Under the pieces are notes generated by a model, which was given only the letters and a program-made list of their open reading frames with translations, searched no databases and had not been told where the DNA came from. From a bacterium (GTDB lineage: Bacteria > Patescibacteriota > Minisyncoccia > UBA6257 > GWB1-50-10), in NCBI GenBank assembly GCA_027310235.1, contig DAIDBF010000049.1:1-32960 (forward strand): DNA of 32,960 bases. The letters are read 5' to 3'. Below, one piece after another: positions 7,614-14,912 of the stretch (position 1 is the stretch's first letter; each line of letters opens with the position of its first letter). The translations under genes and the position numbers were made by a program.

Positions 7614-9251
7614 ATGCTTGCGGAAGATTTAAAAAACCTAATACAGGGGGATGTGATGTCCGATGAGAATACGCTCTCGGCATACAGCACCGACTACTCT
7701 ATCTTTAGGGTAACACCGAGCGTGGTAGTGTTCCCGAAGGATAAGGAAGACGTGGAGAAGCTCGTCCAATATGCGGCAGAGAAGAAAAAAAGCGGAGAGG
7801 CCATTTCCCTCACCGGCCGCTCGGCGGGAACGGACATGTCGGGCGGGCCCTTGAACGACTCCGTGATCGTCGAGTTCGCGAAGTATTTCAACCACATCCG
7901 CGAAATCGGGAGCGATTACGCCGTCGTCGAGCCGGGAGTGTACTTCCGTGATTTTGAAAAAGAACTTGATAAGAAAGGACTGCTCTATCCGTCTTATCCC
8001 GCATCCAAAGATCTGTGCGCGATGGGAGGAATTGTGAACAACAACTCGGGCGGCGAGAAGACCCTTGGGTATGGGAAGACGGAAGATTATGTGGAAGAAG
8101 TGACGGTCGTCCTCGCGGACGGAAAAGAACACGTTTTGAGGCCTCTCTCGGCGGACGAACTCTCTTCAAAACTCAAAGAGGAAAATTTCGAAGGCGACAT
8201 CTATCGGAAGCTTTTCAAACTTATTGAGGATAACTACGATGCAATTCAAAATGCGAAGCCGAAGGTTTCGAAAAATTCCGCGGGGTACTTCCTGTGGAAT
8301 GTGTGGGATAGAAAGACGTTCGACATTATAAAGCTCATCGTGGGTTCTCAAGGGACGCTCGGGCTTTTGACCGCCGCGAAACTCCGGCTTGTGAAGAAGA
8401 AGAAATACTCAGCGCTTGCGGTTATCTTTTCAAGAACCCTGGATCCCGTGCCAGATCTCGTGGATGATCTTCTCAAGTTCCACCCTGAAGGCATCGAGTC
8501 ATACGACGATAAGACACTCTCGCTCGCGATGAAGTTTCTCCCATCGCTCATAAAGCTTATGAAGGGAGGAGCGGTGAAATTGTTGTTCCAGTTTCTCCCG
8601 GAGCTTTTCGTAGTACTTCGCGGAGGGATGCCGCAGATGATATTGCTTGTGTCCTTCACCTCGGATGACAAGGAGGAACTTCATCGGGATATGGAAGAAG
8701 TACGTGCGACCGCGAAAAAGTATCCGGTGAGCGTGCGCATTATAAAAACCGAAGAAGGCGCACAAAAGTACTGGGTGATTCGTCGACAGAGTTTTGCGCT
8801 CTTGCACAGCCATGTGAAGGGAATGTATGCCGCGCCCTTCATCGATGATATTATTGTCGATCCGAAGTACATGCCGGAACTCCTGCCGCAAGTGGATATA
8901 ATTCTCGATAAGCACAAGGACAAGCTCATCTACACAATCGCGGGTCATCCCGGAAACGGTAACTTCCACATTATTCCGCTCGTGCGCCTGAATGACGAGG
9001 AAACGAGAAAAATAATTCCGCAGGTAACGGAGGAGGTATATAAACTTGTGTTCAAATACGGCGGCTCGATTACCGCGGAACACAACGACGGCCTCATCCG
9101 CACGCCGTATCTCGAGGAGATGTACGGCGAGAAGATCACCGAGCTTTTCGAAGGGGTGAAGAACATCTTCGATCCTATGGACATCTTCAATCCGCGGAAG
9201 AAAGTGGGAGGGACGACCGAGTATGCGGTGGAGCATATGCGAAGAAGTTGA
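7614..9251 (+). CDS. FAD-linked oxidoreductase, GlcD / D-2-hydroxyacid dehydrogenase type
   Basis: 545 residues from the ATG at 7614. An N-terminal PCMH-type FAD-binding domain shows the pyrophosphate loop TGRSAGTDMSGGPLND, the segment EPGVYFRDF, and MGGIVNNNSGGEKTLGYGKT. A C-terminal FAD-oxidase domain has GHPGNGNFH and AEHNDGLIRTPYLEEMYG, the usual histidines that bind metal and substrate in GlcD/D-lactate dehydrogenase relatives. It should oxidise a D-2-hydroxyacid and pass electrons to an unidentified acceptor. It lacks the Fe-S-cluster extension of fused GlcD-GlcF enzymes. It follows the nuclease by 14 bases. The substrate cannot be told from the sequence. Confidence 0.85.
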   Translation: MLAEDLKNLIQGDVMSDENTLSAYSTDYSIFRVTPSVVVFPKDKEDVEKLVQYAAEKKKSGEAISLTGRSAGTDMSGGPLNDSVIVEFAKYFNHIREIGSDYAVVEPGVYFRDFEKELDKKGLLYPSYPASKDLCAMGGIVNNNSGGEKTLGYGKTEDYVEEVTVVLADGKEHVLRPLSADELSSKLKEENFEGDIYRKLFKLIEDNYDAIQNAKPKVSKNSAGYFLWNVWDRKTFDIIKLIVGSQGTLGLLTAAKLRLVKKKKYSALAVIFSRTLDPVPDLVDDLLKFHPEGIESYDDKTLSLAMKFLPSLIKLMKGGAVKLLFQFLPELFVVLRGGMPQMILLVSFTSDDKEELHRDMEEVRATAKKYPVSVRIIKTEEGAQKYWVIRRQSFALLHSHVKGMYAAPFIDDIIVDPKYMPELLPQVDIILDKHKDKLIYTIAGHPGNGNFHIIPLVRLNDEETRKIIPQVTEEVYKLVFKYGGSITAEHNDGLIRTPYLEEMYGEKITELFEGVKNIFDPMDIFNPRKKVGGTTEYAVEHMRRS

Positions 9252-9468
9252 ATGAACGACAGCTTCTTTCTCGAACGAGCATAGCGGAGCAAGGCCATGC
9301 CTTCGTGAATGAGAACGAAAGAAATAGGAATTGAAGGTGTTTGAGCCCCCACTTAGTTTCTAAACAGAGGGCGAGTTCCTTCAATTCCGTTCGTTTCTAA
9401 GGGCGAGTGAACAAGAAGACATCCGAGCGGAGCTCTCTGCAAGTGAGGGGAAGAAGCTGTCGTTCATT
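9251..9468. repeat. Nested inverted-repeat element upstream of tgt
   Basis: Perfect 18-bp outer arms AATGAACGACAGCTTCTT (9251-9268) and complement (9451-9468), and inner perfect 11-bp arms GGAATTGAAGG (9328-9338) and complement (9378-9388). It starts at the stop codon of the oxidoreductase gene. The rest of the 325-bp gap holds a small hairpin CGGGC-GTAA-GCCCG (9515-9528) and the tgt promoter. No gene is seen in it. Confidence 0.7.
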
Positions 9469-9539
9469 TCGATGGAGGGAATGTACCCTTTTATCCGCCT
9501 GCGCGAGAATACCCCGGGCGTAAGCCCGCGGAGCTTCAT

Positions 9540-9568
9540 TTGTAAGGAGGTTAAACCTCCTTTACTAT
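9540..9568 (+). promoter_or_regulatory. Promoter for tgt
   Basis: TTGTAA (9540-9545), a 17-bp spacer and TACTAT (9563-9568). The ATG at 9576 is 7 bases after the -10 box. The spacer is almost entirely a palindrome (see the next entry). There is no Shine-Dalgarno sequence after the -10 box. Confidence 0.45.
9544..9562. terminator. AAGGAGG/CCTCCTT hairpin before tgt
   Basis: AAGGAGG-TTAAA-CCTCCTT forms a 7-bp stem with a 5-nt loop, followed by TACTATTCTTTT. It could terminate upstream transcription. It also fills the spacer of the tgt promoter and so could be an operator. A near-identical stem recurs at 20286-20302. Confidence 0.45.
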
Positions 9569-9575
9569 TCTTTTA

Positions 9576-10886
9576 ATGTCTTATTTTGAGGTTATAAAAA
9601 GTGACTCAAGAACCAGTGCACGGGCGGGGGTTTTAAAGACGCCACACGGGGAGGTGAAAACACCCTCCTATGTGGTCGTGGGGACGGATGCGGCGGTGCG
9701 GTGCGTGCCGCCCGAAGAACTGTCGCGCACGAAAACGCAGCTTATTATCGCAAATACTTATCATCTTTGGAGAACATTGGAGGAACGATTGGAGACATTC
9801 GAAGGACTGCACGAACGGATGAGATGGAACGGACCCCTCATGACCGATAGCGGGGGATTTCAAGTTTTCAGTTTTGGCTTCGGGCGGGAGCACGGCATGG
9901 GGAAGATGGGAAGAGTATTCCCGGGAAGAAAACTATCTTCCGGAACCGGGCGTTCTTCGTCTCCAGCGGACGAAGCCGCCCTGCGCTCTCGCCCCGATAA
10001 GTCCGATAAAAATCGGACATCAAGCTCATCGGGGCTCCGAGAGCTTCCGTCGGATAGTTTTCTTCCCGGGAGCAAAGAAAATCTGGTGAGGGTAGTTGAT
10101 GACGGCGTTTATTTCATTATTGAAGGTGGAGAGCAATATTTGGATGCTGAACTCTCTATTCATATTCAGGAAAAACTCGGCGCGGATATTATTGTAGCGT
10201 TCGACGAGCCGACCTCGCCTTTGCATGATCATGCCTATACGAAAGAATCGCTTGCGCGGACGCATGCGTGGGCGCTCCGTTCACTCGCGGCGCGGACACG
10301 CAGAGATCAAATGATGTACGGCGTGGTGCAGGGAGGCGCTTTTGAGGACTTGAGGAAAGAGAGCGCGGACTTTATCGGGAAACAAGCATTCGAAGGGTTT
10401 GCGATCGGCGGATCGTACGGAGAGTCCATGGGCGCACCGCGCGAGCAGATGCTCTCGGTCTTGAAGTGGAGTGTCCCATATCTCCCGAGAGAAAAACCGC
10501 GGCATCTTTTGGGGATTGGGCGCATCGAGGACGTCTTCGATGCGGTCGAACTCGGCATGGACACGTTCGATTGCGTAATCCCGACAAGAGAGGCGCGCCA
10601 TGGATCAATATGGACGGCGCACGGCAGATTCGACGTGCGGAAAGGTGCGTTCGAGGGGAGTAAAGAATCGATCGAAGAAGGATGCGAGTGTATCGCATGC
10701 GGAGAGAAAAAAATCACGCGAGGAGAGCTCCGTGAGCTTTTTAAGTTGAAAAATCTGAAGGCGGGTCATCTTGCCACGGTGCATAATATCTATTTTTTCA
10801 ACAACTTACTCGAACAAATCAGGAAGTCGATTTTTGAAAGTACGTTTTCGGAGTTCAAGAAAAAATTCATTTTGAATATTTCTTAG
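9576..10886 (+). CDS. tgt: tRNA-guanine transglycosylase (queuosine pathway) with an in-frame insertion
   Basis: 436 residues. Catalytic features are the substrate aspartate in MTDSGGFQVFSFG, the VVQGG and GGSYGES glycine loops, the nucleophile aspartate in TFDCVIPTREARHG, and the zinc site C-x-C-x2-C followed by H (CECIACGEKK and AGHLATVHN). TGT swaps guanine 34 for preQ1 in GUN-anticodon tRNAs. Between GRVFPG and KENLVRVVDDGVYF is an extra block of about 48 residues rich in Ser/Arg/Pro that normal TGTs of about 370-390 residues lack. It is encoded by a palindromic DNA element (9920-10070). The insertion keeps the frame and all catalytic residues, so the enzyme may still work. There are no other queuosine genes nearby. 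Confidence 0.93.
   Translation: MSYFEVIKSDSRTSARAGVLKTPHGEVKTPSYVVVGTDAAVRCVPPEELSRTKTQLIIANTYHLWRTLEERLETFEGLHERMRWNGPLMTDSGGFQVFSFGFGREHGMGKMGRVFPGRKLSSGTGRSSSPADEAALRSRPDKSDKNRTSSSSGLRELPSDSFLPGSKENLVRVVDDGVYFIIEGGEQYLDAELSIHIQEKLGADIIVAFDEPTSPLHDHAYTKESLARTHAWALRSLAARTRRDQMMYGVVQGGAFEDLRKESADFIGKQAFEGFAIGGSYGESMGAPREQMLSVLKWSVPYLPREKPRHLLGIGRIEDVFDAVELGMDTFDCVIPTREARHGSIWTAHGRFDVRKGAFEGSKESIEEGCECIACGEKKITRGELRELFKLKNLKAGHLATVHNIYFFNNLLEQIRKSIFESTFSEFKKKFILNIS
9920..10070. repeat. Palindromic element inserted in frame within tgt
   Basis: Perfect 18-bp outer inverted repeats CCCGGGAAGAAAACTATC (9920-9937) and complement (10053-10070). Inside are CTTCGTC/GACGAAG (9955-9961, 9969-9975), GCTCTCG/CGAGAGC (9985-9991, 10038-10044) and TCCGAT-AAAA-ATCGGA (10002-10017). 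Relative to a normal TGT the net gain is about 144 bp (48 codons). The layout resembles the intergenic nested repeats in this window. Confidence 0.75.
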
Positions 10887-10898
10887 TTCCAGTACAAT
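10872..10898 (+). promoter_or_regulatory. Promoter for the M23 peptidase gene
   Basis: TTGAAT (10872-10877), a short 15-bp spacer and TACAAT (10893-10898); the ATG at 10906 is 7 bases downstream. It overlaps the 3' end of tgt. There is no Shine-Dalgarno sequence. Confidence 0.4.
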
Positions 10899-10905
10899 AA
10901 AAGCA

Positions 10906-11937
10906 ATGAAGTATGGAGTCATTGTGTTATTGATCCTCGGCATCGGAATCATCGGGGGAATTCTAGTTTTTGGGGAAAGAAATCAGACGATCACGGTGCC
11001 GAATACCGCGCCCGGAGAGACAGCGCCCCTTGTGTCTTCGTCGGTATCCGCGGGGGAAGACGTTTTAAGTCCGGTTTCTGGTATGACTACGACGACTTCA
11101 ATCGCCATCTCTGCGGCGATTGCAACAAACACACCGGTTGAGTCGGTGGCCACTTCGGTACTTTCCGTACAGTTCTCCGATCTCACGCCGTCCCAGGGAG
11201 AGACGGTGGTTGTAACTATTTCGGGGAGTCCGGAGCATCCCAAGGTGTCTTTCGACAATAAAGAAATTCCGGTATTTTTCTATCAAGGCGGATTGCGTGC
11301 GTTGGTTGCGATCGGGGCGCATGAGTCAATTGGGTCGCACATGGTGAAGGTAACAGCCGACGGCTTCCCAGATTATTCACAGTCGATAACGGTGAAGAGC
11401 GGGAAGTTTCCCGTGGTGGATCTTGGGATTCCGGAGAAGATGGGGACGACTACGCCAGCCCGGCTTGTACAGGATCTCTCAAAAGAGAATGCTGAATTGA
11501 ATGCGATTGTGGCGCTCGTAACTCCCGAGACGTTCTTCACGCGCGGGTTCGGCTTGTCGCTTGCCGACAATACCCGTCTCGGATCGGTTTTCGGCGAAAT
11601 CAGAAAAACGGGAGATCAAACAATTTCGCATCTTGGCGTGGATTTCCGCGGAGCGGAGGGGAGTAAAGTTGTGGCGATGAATGACGGCGTGGTGGAAAAA
11701 GCGGAGAGCACCGCACTCTACGGCAACACGATAATCATCGATCATGGAGAGGGTATCTTCTCCATGTATCTTCATTTGAAGACGATTCTTGTCGCGAAAG
11801 GAGCGAGAGTGAAAAGGGGACAGGTTATCGGTACCTTGGGACAGACGGGATATGCGACGGGGCCTCATCTTCATCTTTCGGTGAAGATTAACGGCATCTC
11901 GGTAGATCCCATCAAGTTCGTGGATGCGTTTAGATGA
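10906..11937 (+). CDS. M23 (LytM/lysostaphin) family cell-wall metallopeptidase
   Basis: 343 residues. An N-terminal hydrophobic anchor (YGVIVLLILGIGIIGGILVFG) leads into a Ser/Thr-rich linker, an Ig-like beta domain (about residues 85-160) and a C-terminal M23 domain. The zinc ligands are intact: H242-x3-D246 (HLGVD) and H321-L-H323. The family motifs GNTIIIDHGEGIFSMYLHL and GQTGYATGPHLHL are complete. It should cleave peptidoglycan cross-bridges or act in envelope remodelling on the outer face of the membrane. All catalytic residues being present argues against an EnvC-like regulatory role. It has its own promoter within the end of tgt. Confidence 0.9.
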   Translation: MKYGVIVLLILGIGIIGGILVFGERNQTITVPNTAPGETAPLVSSSVSAGEDVLSPVSGMTTTTSIAISAAIATNTPVESVATSVLSVQFSDLTPSQGETVVVTISGSPEHPKVSFDNKEIPVFFYQGGLRALVAIGAHESIGSHMVKVTADGFPDYSQSITVKSGKFPVVDLGIPEKMGTTTPARLVQDLSKENAELNAIVALVTPETFFTRGFGLSLADNTRLGSVFGEIRKTGDQTISHLGVDFRGAEGSKVVAMNDGVVEKAESTALYGNTIIIDHGEGIFSMYLHLKTILVAKGARVKRGQVIGTLGQTGYATGPHLHLSVKINGISVDPIKFVDAFR

Positions 11938-11962
11938 GAGGAGTAGTACTCTTCGATTTCTC

Positions 11963-12162
11963 GAACCACTCCTTTTCCTCCCTCACGAGCAGAAACGTTC
12001 GCTCGCAGGAATCCATCTTCGTTCGTCCTCGCACTCGCGGCAATTATGCAAACTCGACCTTAGGGGACTCGGACAGTGCATAATTGCTCGTGTGCGTCGT
12101 CCTCACTCGGGGATTCCTTACCTCGCTCACGTATGCTCGTGAGGGAGGAAAAGGAGTGGTTC
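11963..12162. repeat. Nested inverted repeat with 29-bp arms
   Basis: Perfect 29-bp arms at 11963-11991 and 12134-12162 (left arm begins GAACCACTCCTTTTCC). Inner pairs are AGGAATCC/GGATTCCT (12007-12014, 12111-12118) and GCAATTATGCA/TGCATAATTGC (12040-12050, 12077-12087). The 570-bp gap between the M23 and secD genes contains only this element and the next one; no gene is seen in it. Confidence 0.75.
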
Positions 12163-12196
12163 TCAAATCCACAGAGGTTCTATCTCGAATTTTCTC

Positions 12197-12417
12197 CACG
12201 GGGAAGAACCTTTATCTCGGTGAAGCATCGTGGAGCGAAATAGATGTCTTCCCGAGCGAAGACGAAGGAACCAAAGAGGTTCTGCACTGTACGAATCCCG
12301 AATCTGCCGAAGGCAGAGAAGGTTGAGTTGCAGGACCCTTTAGGTTCCGAGGATGAGCGAGGAGGAGACATATTGAGCGGAACGTTTTGTTGGCCGAGAG
12401 GAAGGTTCTTCCCCGTG
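12197..12417. repeat. Second nested inverted repeat in the M23-secD gap
   Basis: Perfect 16-bp outer arms CACGGGGAAGAACCTT (12197-12212) and complement (12402-12417). An imperfect inner pair lies around 12268-12287 and 12333-12352, and a small central hairpin CTGCC-GAA-GGCAG at 12303-12315. It has the same architecture as the element just upstream but unrelated arm sequence. Confidence 0.7.
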
Positions 12418-12490
12418 AGTTGTGTCTAGAGGGCTTTACAAGAGAGAGAAGAGAAACCTCTCGCTTTGTAAGTTGATTCTTGGTTATTTG

Positions 12491-12499
12491 TGATATACA
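12491..12499 (+). promoter_or_regulatory. Extended -10 promoter for secDF
   Basis: TGATATACA (TG-n-TATACA) ends 9 bases before the secD ATG at 12509. A TTGATT at 12473-12478 could serve as -35. No ribosome-binding site is seen. Confidence 0.45.
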
Positions 12500-12508
12500 C
12501 TCTTAGGG

Positions 12509-13795
12509 ATGTTTTCACGGAAAAAGGCGGGAGTATTACTCATTGTCGTCATAGTGCTTTCACTAAGTGCCGCGGCGTTCGCGTACGAACCCGTCTAGCA
12601 GAAGATAAGTTCGTTTCGTCCGTGGAATCTCGGGCTTGATCTTGCCGGAGGGAGCTTGCTTACGTATGAGATCGATCTCTCGAAAATTCCCGCTACCGAC
12701 AGGGATTCGGTAGTGGCGGGAATGCGTGATGTAATTGAAAAACGGGTGAACCTGTTCGGCGTGAGTGAGCCGAGGGTATATACCGAGACCAGCGGCGATA
12801 CGTCGCGGCTCGTGGTGGAACTTGCGGGCATCAAGGATATCAATCAGGCGATACGGGAAATCGGTGCAACACCCTACCTCGATTTCAGGGAGGTAGAGGC
12901 GACGGGGACGAGTACCGCCACTTTTATTCCCACTGAACTCAACGGACGCTACGTACAAAGCGCACAGGTGGGATTCAATCAAACGACTCGCGCGCCGGAG
13001 ATAGATTTTTCATTGAACGACGAAGGCGCGAAATTATTCCAGGAGATCACAGGGCGCGCGATCGGCAAGCCGCTTTGTATTTTCATTGACGGCAGTTTCA
13101 TCATTCCCGACAGCCCCACCGACAGCTGTCCCACGGTGCAGACGGAAATTTCGGGAGGAAAGGCGGTTATTTCGGGGAGTTTTACACTCGATCGGGTGCG
13201 TCAGATCGTGGAGCGTTTCAATGCGGGAGCGCTTCCCGCGCCCATCACGCTCGTGAACCAACGGACGGTCAATGCCGATTTCGGCCGAGATGCCCTGAAC
13301 CGCGCGATTATCGCGGGGCTTGTGGGCACGCTTGCCGTGATGCTCTTCATGGTGTTCTACTACAGGAAACTGGGACTCTTCGCCGCGGCGGCGCTCGCGA
13401 TGTATATCGCCTTGGCACTCGCAATCTTCAAAATACTGCCGGTTACCATGACACTTTCGGGAATCGCCGGGTTCATTCTCTCGATCGGCATGGCGGTTGA
13501 TGCCAACGTGCTCGTGTTCGAGCGCACAAAAGAAGAGTTGCAGAAGGGATTGAGTCATGTGGCGGCGATCGAAGAAGGGTTCAGGAGAGCATGGACTTCG
13601 ATCCGCGATTCGAACATCTCGACGATGCTCACGGCCGCGGTGCTCTACTATCTGACCTCGAGTTTCGTCCGCGGGTTCGCGCTCACGCTGTTCTTGGGAG
13701 TGGTAATAAGCATGTTCTCCGCGATCACGATTACCCGCACTATGCTTCGCGTCTCCATGAGTCGGAATGATAAAAAACAAGAGCGGACGCAATAA
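12509..13795 (+). CDS. secD: SecD translocase subunit, interrupted by an in-frame TAG at codon 30
   Basis: SecD works with SecF and SecYEG to drive late steps of protein export using the proton gradient. The natural start is the ATG at 12509, which gives the expected first membrane helix (KKAGVLLIVVIVLSLSAAAFAY). The same frame then meets TAG at 12596-12598, followed at once by the conserved continuation FRPWNLGLDLAGGSLLTYEIDLS. The P1 domain, five further membrane helices and the signature SIGMAVDANVLVFERTKEEL are intact to 13795. With the stop ignored the product is 428 residues. Downstream initiation (TTG 12656) would lose the first helix and the GLDLAGG motif. A C-to-T change (CAG to TAG), a sequencing error or suppression could explain it. 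It lies 5 bases before secF. Confidence 0.88.
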
Positions 13796-13800
13796 CGATT

Positions 13801-14700
13801 ATGATTAAAAACCTGGACATCATAAAAAATAAGAAGTACTTCCTCGGATTTTCGCTGATGCTCGTCATCGCGAGTTTCGTAGTGATTGCGGTGTTCGGTT
13901 TAAAATCGGGGATCGATCTCGAAGGGGGAACGCAGTGGCAGGTTACGGTCCAAAAAGCAGGCGTGAGCGAAGAGGAACTGCAGTCCGTGTTGCAACAGAC
14001 AAACAAGAATACCGAAGTGATCGTAAAAAAAGCGGATGACGGCAGTTTTCTTATCCGCACGCACACCATGAACAACGACGAGCACCAGACGAACGTGAAG
14101 GCGCTTGAGGCGGCGTTCGGAGGCGTGGATGAAAAAAGTTTCTCCTCGATTGGGCCCGCAATCGGTGCCGAACTGAAACGGAATGCAATATGGGCGATCG
14201 TGGCGGTGCTCTTCGGCATCTCGCTCTACATCGCGTGGGCGTTCAGGAAAGTTTCCGAGCCGGTGCGATCGTGGAAGTACGGAGTGGCTACGCTCATCTC
14301 GCTTCTTCATGATGTGAGTATTCCCACGGGCATACTTGCGATCTTGGGCGCGGTGAAGGGGATTGAAATCGATACGAATTTCATCGTGGCGCTCCTTGTG
14401 GTGATGGGATTCTCGGTACACGATACGATCGTCGTATTCGACCGCATCCGCGAGAACCTTATCCGTGAACGCGGGAAAAAGACCCCGCTTGGCGACATCA
14501 TCAACTACAGCGTGAGAGAAACGTTCGCCCGGTCGGTGAACACCTCTTTCACGCTCTTTCTCGTGCTTCTTGCACTTCTCCTATTTGGCCCCGCTTCCTT
14601 GTTCTATTTCGTTCTTACTATTCTCGTAGGCACCATATTCGGTACTTACTCATCAATCTTCGTGGCAAGCCCGCTTTTGTACCTCTGGCAGAGGAAATAA
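13801..14700 (+). CDS. secF: SecF protein translocase subunit
   Basis: 299 residues. The N-terminal helix (YFLGFSLMLVIASFVVIAVFG) is followed by the paired motif GIDLEGGTQWQV, a small periplasmic domain and five C-terminal helices with the SecF signature LLVVMGFSVHDTIVVFDRIREN. SecF forms the SecDF complex that pulls exported proteins across the membrane. The start is 5 bases after the secD stop, so the two are one operon. Length and motifs are normal. The gene itself is intact, unlike secD. Confidence 0.94.
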   Translation: MIKNLDIIKNKKYFLGFSLMLVIASFVVIAVFGLKSGIDLEGGTQWQVTVQKAGVSEEELQSVLQQTNKNTEVIVKKADDGSFLIRTHTMNNDEHQTNVKALEAAFGGVDEKSFSSIGPAIGAELKRNAIWAIVAVLFGISLYIAWAFRKVSEPVRSWKYGVATLISLLHDVSIPTGILAILGAVKGIEIDTNFIVALLVVMGFSVHDTIVVFDRIRENLIRERGKKTPLGDIINYSVRETFARSVNTSFTLFLVLLALLLFGPASLFYFVLTILVGTIFGTYSSIFVASPLLYLWQRK

Positions 14701-14740
14701 GAGGTTATCCCGGAGTGTACTAAATACGGGTCTCCCCGGA

Positions 14741-14880
14741 GGGGTTGACCCCGTAGTGAAAACTCGATAATCATTTACTCAATAAGAACACTTTATAAGA
14801 CACTGCCCCTGAGGGAGTTGTAAGCGAAACCAAAACCAAAAGGTCGCATAAAATCGAGTTTCTACTACGGGGTTGACCCC
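14741..14880. mobile_element. MITE-like repeat, copy A
   Basis: Terminal inverted repeats CCCCGTAGTGAAAACTCGAT (14749-14768) and ATCGAGTTTCTACTACGGGG (14853-14872) pair except at two adjacent positions. They enclose 84 bp with no ORF. GGGGTTGACCCC occurs at both outer ends (14741-14752, 14869-14880) and overlaps the arms. The same terminal repeats recur at 19539-19666 around a largely different core. No transposase is encoded, so the element would be non-autonomous if it is mobile. Confidence 0.65.
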
Positions 14881-14901
14881 ATTTCCGAATTATGCTAAAA
14901 T
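14873..14901 (+). promoter_or_regulatory. Promoter at the edge of repeat A
   Basis: TTGACC (14873-14878) belongs to the right end of repeat A. After 17 bp comes TAAAAT (14896-14901). The ATG at 14913 is 11 bases downstream. Confidence 0.5.
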
Positions 14902-14912
14902 CTTTTTCAGAT

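Noticed and set aside
12596..12598. Alternative genetic code (TAG or TGA reassigned)
   Set aside because: TAG, TGA and TAA all end other intact genes in the window at the expected places, so the secD TAG is a local event.
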